Shown here in pieces: positions 14,101 to 26,900 of a stretch of DNA of 64,000 nt. The notes below the pieces were generated by a model. The model was not told the origin of the DNA. It did not search any database and saw nothing but the letters and a program-made list of their open reading frames with translations. The first letter of the stretch is position 1. Each line of letters starts with the position of its first letter. The position numbers were made by a program, and so were the translations under genes. The DNA comes from Glossina fuscipes (taxonomy: Eukaryota > Arthropoda > Insecta > Diptera > Glossinidae), in assembly GCF_014805625.2 (NCBI RefSeq), contig NW_023998417.1, positions 4,213,772 through 4,277,771 of the forward strand. The letters run 5' to 3'.

Positions 14101-17100
14101 GACTTTCGCCTTAGAACTTTTTTCTCTGGCTAAATTACTTATATTAATAATAAGAGTAATAATATATAACTTCCTTCTTGGGTTGGTAGTACTCCTTGTG
14201 ACATTCTTGTAAAGTTTCCCATCATTTCAAGGGCATACTGGTCGTTGTAAACGCACAAACTAAATTATCAGTCACTCCTAGGTCTGAGTAGCGTGACATC
14301 ACGATTCCTATCATTAAGGAAGACTTCAATCTATATATAGATCAGGCAATCGGCCAATCAAGTGAATATATGAGCAATAAATGAGTCAAGAGGTAAAAAA
14401 ACTATAACCAAATCGAAACAAAAATCTAAACCTCGTTCATAGCTTCCTTTGATTATGACGACGTTGTGCCTTATGAATGTCTTCCAGTAGACCAAGCTGC
14501 TCAAATGGAATATTATTTAATTATTATAAAGGCAATCAAGTTAAGTCTTGGAAAAATTAATAAAGATTTTTCCAATTTATATACAAATTCACCTCTTACC
14601 TTAGAGAATATCGATCTGAAATTTAACTTAAAAAATCTCTTCCAATCACGTTAAGGTATAATTAATTCTGGTCGATCCATAATCAATAAAGGTATTGTTC
14701 ACAAGAACATGCATGGCAGGGAACTTTGCTGCCGGTCTTGCGAAAATAATTTTGAATTTGTTAATGCATTGATTTTTAGTTAAACTATAGAGCGCTTAAC
14801 TGAATGTGTTCTCTCAATTAAGTTTTTATTTTAACATATTATTGTAAATTACTAAATATTAACTAATGTTGGATTTGTTTACGCAATTGCAGTAAATATG
14901 CTACTTAAAGCTACTGCTGCCCATTTGCCGTTGTCGCATGCATGATACATACAAATGTTTAAATGCTGACATTGTTTAAGAGTGTGTAAGCACAAATCAT
15001 TAGATAATATGAAAATGCATCGTTTAAAAGGCATACTTTTTTTTTAGATAGAAAACGCTGATAGGCGATGCATGAAGGTGGAATCATTTAGCGTAATATA
15101 ATATAATATATAATATATGGTATAGTATAGTATTAGTACAGTATGGTATAGTATGCGATATAAAAGTAACTAAAAATTGAAAAGCGAAAAGTTTACATTT
15201 CGAAACAGCTTATTATTATCTATCTTCTCGTATCGTTTGGTAAACGGAAATTCAGATCAAACCAACCAGTCAACCAACATTTTGTTGCATGTTTATATTT
15301 ATGTAGTAGACATCGTGCACATATATTATGTATATGAATGGTATCGAATATGTTTAGAAAATAAAAAAGAAGGTTCATTGACTTATTTAAGGCTGCAAAA
15401 AATAAAAACAAAAAAAAAAAAAAAAACTATATATATCCGCTTGACTCTTTTTTTTTTTTTCAATAAAGTTTGCTAAACTAGAATCTGATTTTGTTGTTTT
15501 TTCCTCTGTGCTGTCCACAGTTTAACGAACTGAATCAATTAAAATGTACAGTTGTTTACTTAATAGTTAGTTAATCAAAATTTTTCACTAACAAGAAGTT
15601 TATGCAATTAATTAATTATTGAAATTTTTTTTTTTATTTTCAAATCATAATTATATTGAATTGACTATATGTCCAGGGTCAACAATCTTGATTTTCTTTA
15701 ATAATCCATACACTAACATACAAAGAAACCGGATTTTTTTTTTCTTTTTTTACTTATTGGGTTAAGGTCAATTGTTATGGAAAAGAAAAAAAAAAAAAAA
15801 ACGGCACCTAAAAATGTGAAGCATAATATTTACTCTTTATTACATCACTTGATTTTAACATCTATTGCGGCACAATGACGTTATACTCAGGTTGTCATTG
15901 TATTTGTAATATTCGAAAAGGCTATCATAGAGCACATAAAGCACATAATTGCCTCAGTAACAAAACATTTCAAATCGTTTGAAATATGGCCGTCCGTCCG
16001 TCCGTCCATCAGTTCGCTTATTGCACATATATATAAAAATATAAAATTAAAATAGTATTACCTCCGTATGTTCTCCATGGTTAATTTCAAAAGCCTATGT
16101 GATTCTGTCCTCCCTCCCTGCACGAACACAATAGTTAAAGAAGTAAACTGAGCGGACTAAGTCCAGATATTTAAGGTAAAAACCTACGGCAACGACTGTC
16201 TAGAACATTGATTCAGGTCATTTTAAATATTATTGATGAGACTGGCAAACAAACTCACATGTAGGGTGCCCAACATTTGTCGCACACCATCTATCGTTTC
16301 TTTTTTTTTTTTTGATATGTGAATAAAAACTAAAGACCAACATTAAATTATGGCTTAAAACTACCGAAGATATATCGAATTATTTTTTTGGCTTATGTAA
16401 AGTTAACAGACCAGTTTTATAATTAACGGTTAAGTCATGATTTTAGTTTAAATGTTATGTAAAATAAATATAACTTCCTAATCCATTTCATAAAACTCAT
16501 AAATTGAAAATTTATTTAATAATATGCTGCAGCATTTTTGAATAGTAGAAGAGAAAATTTTTCAAAAATTTTTTTAATTATCTTTCAACTTTTGCTGCTG
16601 TTACGCACATTTACAAACATAAATCTTAATTCTTTTCTTCTCACAAGTATCTAAATGGTATGAATTTGTGTTTTATCATTAGTAGCAGAGTTGAATAGAA
16701 ACTTTTCTTATTACTTTCATACAAGTCCAAATACAAATTGAAAATAATATGAAAATTTAACTCTAGCTCCCTTCATATATTGCGTGTATAATTGTGTAAA
16801 GAAGATGAAACAGATTAGATGAGCAAGGGAATGTTTTAGAAGAAAAATTCTTTCGGCAAAAATTTTTATCTCTCGAGAGAGTTCTAGAAGCATGAATATA
16901 TAGGTCGACGAGGACCGTCTTATATATGCAAAAGAGTCATCCGATGCTATATGCTGTACACCTAAATAATAGGTAGAAAAAAACAATTTCATTGACGGGT
17001 CCATTTATCTCCCCTACCCTCTTTAACTCTCCAGCTGAAGAAATATTAATGAAATTCGTTAAACAGTGGCTCTTATAAAAAAGGAACGAACCTCTTTTCA

Positions 17101-17554
17101 TCTATCGCCGAACCTATTTAACTACCTACTATTAGCTTGCCGACCATAATTGATTGCAAGAAATAGGTTGAAATTCGCACTACTTATCTATTGGAACATC
17201 GCTCTCACATATATATAAAATTTGTCGAATATATTTCCAATCATATTTGTCTACAATTTCAGATCAAATTAATTATTTTATTATTTATTAATAATTATGT
17301 AGACCAAAAAACATGTTTACATAACAAGCAGGAAAGTTTTTTGAATTTTAAGGGGGAAACCTGCTTTCTATCGTTCGTCTTCTATCTTCTGAATTTCAAT
17401 GAGCAGGGAAATTAGTTAGTAGTCCCAATTACTATTAAGCAGCTTTGTGCATGTATTGAATGAATACATTGCGAGTAAATATTTCAATCAGACAAATGCT
17501 GAAAACTTTTTACGGCTTTTCACAAATAAGATGTTAGATGGAAAAAGTGCTCCG
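14101..17554. other. Non-coding stretch
   Basis: No gene supported. It holds homopolymer runs (about 15411, 15450, 15790 and 16301), a TATAG-rich stretch (about 15100-15150) and a CCGTC tetramer-like run at about 15990-16008 that resembles the core of repeat family R1. Confidence 0.5.
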
Positions 17555-17790
17555 AAACAAATCATTTTCGATACCGATCGGGCTGGAATATATCAGTGTA
17601 CCAAGTTTCATCAAAATAATGATCCGAAAACAAGATAGACAGCCGGACAGGAAAGCTTAAAATTGATCAGAAAATGGTTCTGGTTCAATCTCTATACTAG
17701 AAGCTGGATGCTTCTCAACTCCATCTGGTTGTTGCACGCAGTCGTACAAACTTATAATACCCCAAGTATAACACAAGTGTAGTAATTCGT
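17555..17790 (+). repeat. Dispersed repeat (family R1)
   Basis: It contains CATTTTCGATACCGATCGGG, CTGGAATATATCAGTGTACC, a degenerate GACAGCCGGACAGG motif and AAAGCTTAAAATTGATC. The 3' end GCAGTCGTACAAACTTATAA runs into ATACCCC, matching the end of the copy at 44430-44475. An open frame of 63 codons crosses the start of this repeat and is incidental. Confidence 0.5.
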
Positions 17791-18000
17791 TTCTTTCATA
17801 CCTTTCAATTCGCCTTAAAGTACAACAAACATAAACCATTCAAGCAATCATTATTATTGTGGGGAGCAAAATCAAATTCAAAAGATTGGAAAATTTAAAA
17901 GATTTTACGCTTCACTTGCGAAAAATTTATCTAGCAAATCATTTCTTATTGATTTGGTAGAATTTAAACATATTGTAATATATGTACGTAATAATAATAG

Positions 18001-18060
18001 AAACGCAACAACAGCAATAACAACAATAACAACAACAACAATAACCAAAGCACCCACAGC
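18001..18060. repeat. AAC/AAT-rich trinucleotide tract
   Basis: An imperfect run of CAA and AAT/AAC triplets. The opposite-strand frame reads as a valine-rich low-complexity peptide, which is a repeat artefact. Confidence 0.7.
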
Positions 18061-18889
18061 AAGTTCAAAGTAATATAAAAATTTTCCTTTCTTTATAAAA
18101 TAATAAGAATAACACAAAAGAAGCGGAAACCCTGACATTTACGTAATATCCACGTACGTATAATAAGAATAAATAAACATTATACATACGTTTACCGTAA
18201 GAGCCGTACACATACACCTATATAGTAAAGTATGCATAGTTTTTTTTTTTTTCTCGTTCAACTATCGAAGGAAGAAAAATACAATGAAAATATCAAAACT
18301 GAGTCAATGATGATTGTTTATATAAATTTATAGTGAGGAACATTGATTTCTTACGAAAAAGCATTCAAAAATAATGGTTGTAATAATGAAAACGGAAAAC
18401 AAGAAGAAGAAGAAACATAGCATTAAAATTAATATACGAAATTTTGCGATTATTTTCTTATGGGATGGGATCTAAGTAAATGCAAAAGTACAATTGTAAT
18501 CTTTGCTATAAATAATAAATGATGAAATGATTGAAATATGTTAGATGCCTATTAACTCATAAGACATTGTAGCCGTATCCAAGGTTGAAAGTACGATTAC
18601 TGCTGGCACTACAGATGTGAAGAGAAGGTGGTTTTCGAGAGATTTCTTTTGTTTATCGGTTAAAAATAACATAAAAAGATGATTGTAGGCGAACGATATT
18701 CAGATACTTAAAACTTTTTGTGAGCGAACTAACCTACGATTGAAACACTTACTGACAACTAATAAAGAATCAGCGTGTACCGTTATCGGTACATCGGTCC
18801 CAAAGCATGTTGTAATCAAAACTAAATTTCACAATCAATAATTAACAACAACTGGAAACAATAAACGCTAAATCACTTCATTTATTTTA

Positions 18890-19130
18890 GTTATTCATAT
18901 AAGCTCGTCTCAGAGTATGGAAATTAGTCGAAAAAGGCGTGCTATTCAAGCCATTTTCCATGTATCTCAAACATCGCGATCTGTAGGTTAAACACAGACA
19001 AACAAGATAGACAGACAGAGGGACAGACGGACAAACAAGTTTAGATCGATGCAAAAAAAGATTCTGAATGGATTGATATCTCTGGCGCTTGCGCACGAAT
19101 TTAATATCTCTGCGAATTTCATCTCTGTGG
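18890..19130 (+). repeat. Dispersed repeat (family R1)
   Basis: The order of motifs matches the copy at 44190-44475: a GTCGAAAAAGG motif, CAAGCCATTTTCCATG, a run of GACAGACAGAGGGACAGACG, and an AGATTCTGAATGGATTGATA stretch. It is diverged and non-coding. Confidence 0.5.
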
Positions 19131-20459
19131 TGTACGGCATAAAAATCTAGCTTGATGTACAATTGAGGATAAGAGTGCACTGTAAACGGTGTATAGATAG
19201 CATGGAACGACTTAAAATAAATTTTCCATCTAAAGCCTGCTCCGGACGATGATAGTAGATAGTATAGATTGTCCAGTCCCTTTTACGGGATACTACAGAA
19301 AATCTTAATCCACCTTGTTTTTGCGAATTGCTTTTAAAGACTTCGAAGATAGAAATTTAAGACTTGTCTTGTTGTCTTTGAAATTTTAGCAAATGGTGGC
19401 AGTACAACTGCTTTCTCACGGTTTAACGGCAGTTGACCTCTTTAATTTTGCTTTTCGCCATGCAATGAATTTTAATATTTTCATTACCGATCGCCAAGAA
19501 ATATTCTCTTCTAAACAAAACAACGAAAGATTGCCAAAGGAAGATATGCATAAGTTAAACATAAGTTTTTTTTTTTCATTCACCTTTTGCTGCTTCGTCC
19601 GATAACAATGTAAGAAATCCATAACCACTTGGGCCATTTTTGCTTATCTACCCTCATGAGGAAACAAAAAGAAAAAAACGTAGATAATTTTTTCATAAAT
19701 TTTTACATGCAGTAAAATTCAGTACTTAATTATTTCTCAAAAGTCATTTCAAAGAAGATTTCAAGAAGATTCGATTATTTGTTTTGTCCTGAAATCAAAG
19801 CAACTGTTTTTTTTTTTTTTTTTTTTTCAACAATTTAAACAAGTGTTTTTTTGTCTTTTAGTTTGCCTCTGCTAGATATATACTAAGAGTATCATTATTC
19901 CGCATAAAATATTTCAGATCGGAAACATGGTAAGCAGACTATTCAAGACCTCGCAATTCAAGCGAGGTCAGCTAACTTCCCAAAATTGGGAATTTTGGTT
20001 CTTGTTCTTTATCGATCTTCACATAAAGCAGATTGATAAAATCGAGAAAAATGTAGAATTTTTCTTCAATAATCCCTGTTGAGACATTGTCCATTTCTAT
20101 CAATTCCATTAGTTATTGTGCTTTTTATTCTCACAACATAAGTGAGACCTATAGCTAAATATATATAACTTAGTTTAATGATGCTATGCGTGGCAGAGAA
20201 TAGTGGGGGCCAATATTTCTCTTTGTACAATGGCAAGGGCCATTACAAAGTATATTCGCTGCTTATGAATAAACGGATATGTGTTATTTCGGCAACAATA
20301 ATAGCATAAAAAATATCTGTGCAACTTTCTGTTCCACTGATGTGGTTGCTAACCATGAATTCAATCATTCATTCCTTTTTTGATGAAAAAGTGGGTTAAG
20401 GGAAAAAGGAAAGAAAAAATAGAATGTATTTTATCGAATGTATTTTTCATATATGTGTC
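19131..20459. other. Non-coding stretch
   Basis: No gene recognised. It holds a poly-T tract near 19809-19826 and AT-rich unique-looking sequence. Confidence 0.5.
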
Positions 20460-20472
20460 TTTCTTTCTGTCG

Positions 20473-20524
<52 letters not shown>

Positions 20525-20567
20525 CTCTCTTTCTCTCCCTCTTTCTCTCCCTCTTTCTCTCTGTCTC

Positions 20568-20622
<55 letters not shown>

Positions 20623-20632
20623 NNNNNNNNNN

Positions 20633-20682
<50 letters not shown>

Positions 20683-20706
20683 CTCACTCTCACTCTCACT
20701 CTCTCT
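20460..20706. repeat. Long (CT)n microsatellite with a 10-N gap
   Basis: About 250 bases of (CT)n with CTTT, CCCT and TCTG interruptions on the left and CACTCT units on the right. The N run at 20623-20632 sits in the pure part, so the true repeat length is not known. Frames through it (Leu-Ser on plus, Arg-Glu on minus) are artefacts. Confidence 0.95.
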
Positions 20707-22814
20707 GGGTTATACCTCAAGTTCAATATCAATTTAGTTACCATTTTTCTCTCTTCCCCTTTGTTAAACGGAAAAAAAGATTCCAATCGAATAAAACCAA
20801 TCGAAATGGACAACTTCGCTCCCGGATAAGTAATTAATAAATATTTTTTCCAATAATTGCGTGCCTTATTGACACTTTAACATGTTTGCACTTTTTTCGT
20901 GAATCTTCATCTCACGATCAACTCGAAGTACATTACTTAATATTATTTGTAATTTTTAATTAATTTCATCAATTGCAATTTATTTATTGATCAATTCTCC
21001 GCTTATTAAACTAAAGTTTACCTTTTATTCTCTTCATATTGCGAACAGTAGACAGCAGACATTAATTTATTATAATTCTTTACCCAATAACCTATTACAT
21101 CTGTTGACGCCATTTACGGAACACCTTAACTCTTTCTTCTTTTCTTCTTCTTTTTCTTTTAAGCATTAATCTAAATATATATGCATAAATCGAAATATAT
21201 ATACTTCTCTATGCGCATAAATACGCACGTATATATATATATAATGAAAAGAAGCCTCCTGCATATATATATATATATATATATCGATGTTATTATAAAC
21301 GTAAAACACAAACAAATATCTTTCATCAGTAAAATTAATGGTAGGTGTTGATTTTTCAACAAAAAAAAAAAAAAAAAAAGAAGAAAAATTGTTTTTATAA
21401 AATCTATAAATATAAGTAAAGAGTGCTTTGCAAACCATATTTTTTCGTTAAAAATGCACAATTTTTACGGTTTACTTAAATTATTTTTCCTTTTCATTTT
21501 CATTTGCAAACGCGTAAAAGTAAACAATTGTTTCGTTTAAAATTTCGTTCATTTTTATTTACATATATGTATATATGTATGTAGTATAAGTAAAAGAAAA
21601 AATTTCTTTTATCTGAAAATAATAACAATAATAACAATAATAATAATAAAATCTTATAATTTTTGTTTGTGCTGCTTTAAGTGAGCTTTAACTGAACAAC
21701 AATTTATTCATTTCTTGTTTTAAATGATTTTTTTTAAAGTAAGTTTAAAAAGCAAAAAAAAAGAAAAAAAGAAAAATTAACCAAAATTTTACTATAAGAG
21801 CAACAGATCTAATTTGATACACTTCGGGTTGGGGGATCCCTTAAACATCGTTGGCTATTAGATGAAAACAAGTATTTAGTCTTGGACCTTGTGACAAATC
21901 TTTCATTCGGAAACTCTATACCAATTAACTATTGAGCTTTTTGTTACTATGTTACTAAGTCGATCAGATTTTTTTTTACTTTGCCATTTAGCTGGATGCA
22001 GGAGTGATAAATATTTTCTTAAAGTATTAAACGAATACTTTCCTGTTCCATGTTCTGCTTTTGTTATGAATAATTCCAGATTTCATTTTCAAAGCAAACA
22101 ATTAACTTGGAATACAACAAGTTCCAACGTTCTAGCTCATCTTGGCTATTCGTGAGCAGAAACCAGAAACCAGCAGATGCATGAATAGGCGAACGAAAGA
22201 ATAAATCAGAAAACAAAAGATATCTTACACTATATAGATTCGATAGTATTTTCCTCCATGTTAATGTGAGAAGGCGACGTTTCACGCCAAGTGGCCAAGA
22301 TTCAAATCTCAAGAAAACCATATTGCATATCCTTCGATGAGATCGCTACTACTGTGACGTAAAGCCTAAGAAGAATTTTCTCATTCAGAAGTTAGCATGA
22401 GTAGCATTAGTTACTGTAACCAACTCACACCTATGAAATTAATTATCATCAATTTTAATTCTGATAACACATGAAATACTGTATAAAAGATTTATTCTTG
22501 CATTCAGATAACAAAAAGCATCAGGTAGCTTCATAAGCTATGTAATCTGGATCAATGTGAGTAAGGAAATTAGTCAAGGTCGTCTATTTAAAGCAGAATA
22601 ATGCCCTCCTCGCTTTCTCCGGCATTTAAACAATGAAAAGTTAATATATTTATTTCTTACTTGTTTTACTACTCAGTTGATCTGAGGAATTTGCAAAAAT
22701 TTCCCTCTGCTGTTCTATTATTATTATTATTATTATTATTAATTTCGCCAGAGATATAAATTCTAAGACTAAAAGACTCTTAAAAGCATTACCATCTAAG
22801 GCTATCCGGCTTTT
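20707..22814. other. Non-coding stretch
   Basis: No gene supported. It has (TA)n runs (about 21230-21243 and 21265-21284), a poly-A tract (about 21361-21379) and an ATT trinucleotide run (about 22714-22741). Confidence 0.5.
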
Positions 22815-22905
22815 ATTAAAAACTCTACCGCACTTGAGATTCGAACCCACGACCATTGTCTAGCTAGTCGAGATTCCTCACCTTCGGCTACTCAGGCGGA
22901 TACTC
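22815..22905 (-). repeat. tRNA-derived SINE-like element, copy B
   Basis: On the minus strand, box-A-like TGAGTAGCCGAAGG (complement of 22881-22894) is followed by box-B-like GGGTTCGAATCT (complement of 22837-22848), a near-perfect B box. Between them lies GGAATCTCGACTAGC...ATGGTCGTG, which aligns with copy A. Downstream it runs into A/T-rich sequence, as SINEs do. There is no acceptor stem, so it is not a tRNA gene. Confidence 0.6.
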
Positions 22906-23882
22906 TCCCTCTCTCTCTCTCTCTGCTGTTCTACAAATTTATCCATATGTTATTTGCACTCTTTTTACCTGTGCCCTTATAAATTAGATGCAACAGTATA
23001 TTTGCGTCTTAGGCAGAAGGTCCGCATATATGATTTACCAAAAAATCTGTCACTTATCGTCTTGGAAACTTTGTTTCACGCACTTATTAGCAAAAGCGTC
23101 CTCCACTTGTAGATTTCAGACCAAAAGGCAGCGACCAAACTTCGTGTGTTCTATTATGCACTGTAACGATGAATGCAACGGCATTTTCGAAAAACTCTGC
23201 ATCAGCCTAACTATTGGGCTAAACGTATCCTTTGCGCTTGCGATAGTCGTTTGAAAATTTTTTTCTGGATTATCGGAGCAACAGATACGACAATCTAGGC
23301 AAATAAAAATGTACTTGATCACTTGAAATAGTATTCATGCATTTCTAGCAGTCTATGGGCGGAACGAATGCCGCCTACATTTCATTTGTTAAGTATGTGC
23401 GTGCAATGACAGTTCAAAAATGCTGCGATATTTGAAATTTTGAACATTGACGTTGAAAATTTCCACATCTTCCTAAATATTCTAGAAAAAAAAAAGTTTT
23501 ATCCGTTTAAAAGTTTCAAAGAATAAACTTCACTGCAAAACTCCTAAGCAATAAGGAAAGTAAGATGACAACGGATATCCATCCATAAACTAAATGACAG
23601 ATGAATGAATATTTTTCTTGTGCAAACATTTTTATTAATCTTCTTATCCCATAGGGGTATATGCAGAAAGTTTATTTAGCTCAATTGCGAGAGCTTGAGG
23701 TATCGAAGCGATGCTAATATAAACAAATATCATTATATTAGGAACTTGTATGTATTTTCTTCTCATACTTTTGAAACTGCGAGAATAGAATTTTCTTCTG
23801 ATTGTTTTTTTTTTTTTTTTTAAAAAAAGAAAACATTTCTAAAAACGGCGTTAAATATCTTTTTTTTTTGTTTTTTGTTTTT

Positions 23883-23913
<31 letters not shown>

Positions 23914-26900
23914 ACTTTCGGATATTTTTAAACATTTACAAAAACCAAATGATATTTATTTTTAGTATAAACGCGAACGGATGTTGCTGCGGTTGACCTC
24001 AACCTTAAGTCAACCTCTCTGCCAAATGAGCGGACAAAAAAAAAAAAAAAAAAAAAAACAACAATTGTTTCAAAGGGAAAAAGCTTCGTAAGTAAGCTTA
24101 ACAAGAAATAAACATTTAACCGTCAAATTCTATTGACAACAATTGAAATGCTGTGAATTTGAATAGATTTCCGTTGAGATTGGCGATAATTTCACGAAAC
24201 ATACGGGGAAACAATGCCTCATCTGTTCTACTGCTCTCATAAGAAAGCAATCATGAGAAATTTATTTTTAAAATATTTAACTCAACGCTATCGTAAAACA
24301 AAATCTTGCAAAATATTTTATTTTAACAAAATCATGCTAATGTTCAGGGTAAACAGTTCCTTAGAAATACATATTAGCGATGACGATGATGAGTGTTCTC
24401 CCATAAAAAAATGCCTAAAGTAATAGTAACATGTGATCTCCTTTATATGTTTATGCATATATATGTACATATATATGTATGTATGTATATGTACATATAT
24501 GTGCGTATTTAAGGTTCAGTATGCTGTTGTCATTCATAAAATAGCATTAACACCATATAGCTGCTCAGTATATGAATATTTACAACATTCTTGTGCGTAT
24601 TGAACAGATAGATGATGTCGCTTTGTCTACCCTGCCTTGTCTTGATGTGCCTTGCCTTGCCTTGTCTTGCCTTGCCTTGCCTTGTCTTGTCTTGTCTCGT
24701 CTTCTCTACCTATCACTATAAAAAACTGAGACAGCGGAGTAAGATATCAATATACTTAAGTGTCATCAAAGCGTTTAATTTTGCATTCAATTGTATTATA
24801 TATATATATATATATATATTGTATATGGATAAGCTTGTGAATATTTACACATCACTCATAGTAGCAGCAGTATTCTTTGTGACATTTGCCACACAAATGA
24901 AAGGAAAACTTAAATATATTCGAAACATTGTGTTTAAGCACATAATTTATACAATTGTCTCTCACTTATATATCACCTCATCATAGGGGGTAAGTTAAAT
25001 TTTTTTAAAGTCATATAACGTATAAATAAAATGAATCAAACCATCGGGTAAATATACTTTTGGATCAACGCGAATAGCGGAATGTCTGTCTGTACACCTG
25101 ATTTCTAGCTTAATACTCGATCGATCATAATTTCGAAACGTTGTATAAAGCAGTGAACTTCCATTTTACTCGCAATCAAGTTAAGTGCGAAAGTCAGTTA
25201 AATAAGGCCAAGGATTCACTCGCATTTAAGCAAAAACGCTTATCATTGGAAATCTATATATGCTTTTGTGTAATAACCTTTGCTGGTAATTCGAAGTATT
25301 TAAAATGGAATGATCCGAGACCACCAAAATGTGATCGGCTTTCTTAGTAACTGTTAGCGGTAACTTACGGTTAAGCAGATAATGACGCTCGTGAACGGTC
25401 AAAAGTCGCAAAATGATCGAATATGAAAATCGGATGGACATTGAAAAAATCATTCAATTAAAGCACTTCTGCAAGCTACCACTGCCCCATCCATTGATGG
25501 GCAAATAGAATTTTAGGTAACCGCAAGGTGGTCAGAATAAAAAAGGCTTCATAGTAACTGAAAGAGATAAATGATAATTATTCAGCCACCTGGAGATATC
25601 CAAAGACAAAAGTTGACCCCAACATTCTCAGACCATGCAACTTACGAGAAAATATCATTGAAATTATGAAAAGTGTTATTAGTAATAATTACACTGGAAT
25701 AAGGCGGTACACGAAGAAAAATCCCAATCTTCAACATCCCCAAGGCTGGAGAATGGATTTATAGTCGGGAATAACAAGTTATCCATATCAGTCCCGGTCT
25801 TGAAATCATGCAGAAGTTTTTCCCGCACAGTTTAAACAAAATTCTTATTAACTTCATAAGCCCCTACTGGGTCTTTGTTATGTTCCTTATTGCCGCAAAA
25901 CGTTACGATTACAAACTGCCTTTACGTGACACATTTTCTTCTTTTTGTGTGTTTTTGTCAATGAAAAACTATTACTACTGGTGGGGTAACAGAAAATTCG
26001 TTCTCACCCATATATAATTTCTTTTTTGTTCTTGTTATGCATTTAAAAAGAAACTAAACAAAAAAGCCGACCAATCGAACTCGTGCGATGAATACAAACA
26101 CTAGGAAATTACTCTCAGTGAAATTCCTATGAATTATTATACGTTTAGCACAAGTATTATAATTAAAAACAAGCAAAAGCATAATAGTCGCGCACGACCG
26201 ACCATTAAATACCTTGCCCCACTTCATTCAATATGCTGATGAAATACCAAAAAACAAAAAAAACATATCTCACAGTTCTCATGGGAACCCTTTCCAAAAC
26301 ACGAGCAAAATTCATCAAAAGTCTTTTTACACCGCAGCCACTTTTTCTTCATGCAGTACACGACAATGTTTTATGAATATCTGCTTTTCATGAGAGCCCT
26401 TTTATAAGTGTGAAGTCCGAAAAAAAAAAACAAGATCGACCTGATGGAGTCAGTATCTGGGTCAAGTTACTAGTAAGGACAAACTTTTATCGAAAAATAT
26501 TAAGGACTAGACACATGTCATATGCAAACTTATTTATTGGAGGAACGAATCCATGAGAGAGGCTTTAAAAAAATAAGCCCAACCAATCATCTTTTGTAGA
26601 GAAATTTGGAAAAATTGGAAATTCCCTTTGCCTATGGCAACTTTCTCAGAACAAAATGTCGGTATATGGAGAGTGGTCAGAAAAATAGCCTCAACGAATT
26701 TATTTTCAGTACGTTTACGTCCTTGGGTCAACGTATATCGGTACATCACGATTTCAAAGCGATATTTAAAAAACTGCAATCTATCAACACAACAACACAA
26801 ACTGTCCTGGACAGACATCTTACAAGCTGACAGATAGACAGACAAGCTTAAATAGATTTATAACACGATTTTGGATCGGCCGGCATAAAAAACGGTGAGT

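Noticed and set aside
20361..20837. Four long open frames (Leu-Ser and Arg-Glu repeats)
   Set aside because: They are translations of the (CT)n microsatellite and its N gap. Any dinucleotide repeat without stops gives such frames.
22815..22905. Functional tRNA gene on the minus strand
   Set aside because: Promoter boxes are present, but no acceptor or anticodon stems can be paired and the block resembles two other copies, so it is better called a SINE.
24612..24986. 124-codon frame with Leu-Cys-Pro repeats
   Set aside because: The N-terminal part is the CTTGC/CTTGT pentamer and the rest crosses a (TA)n run.
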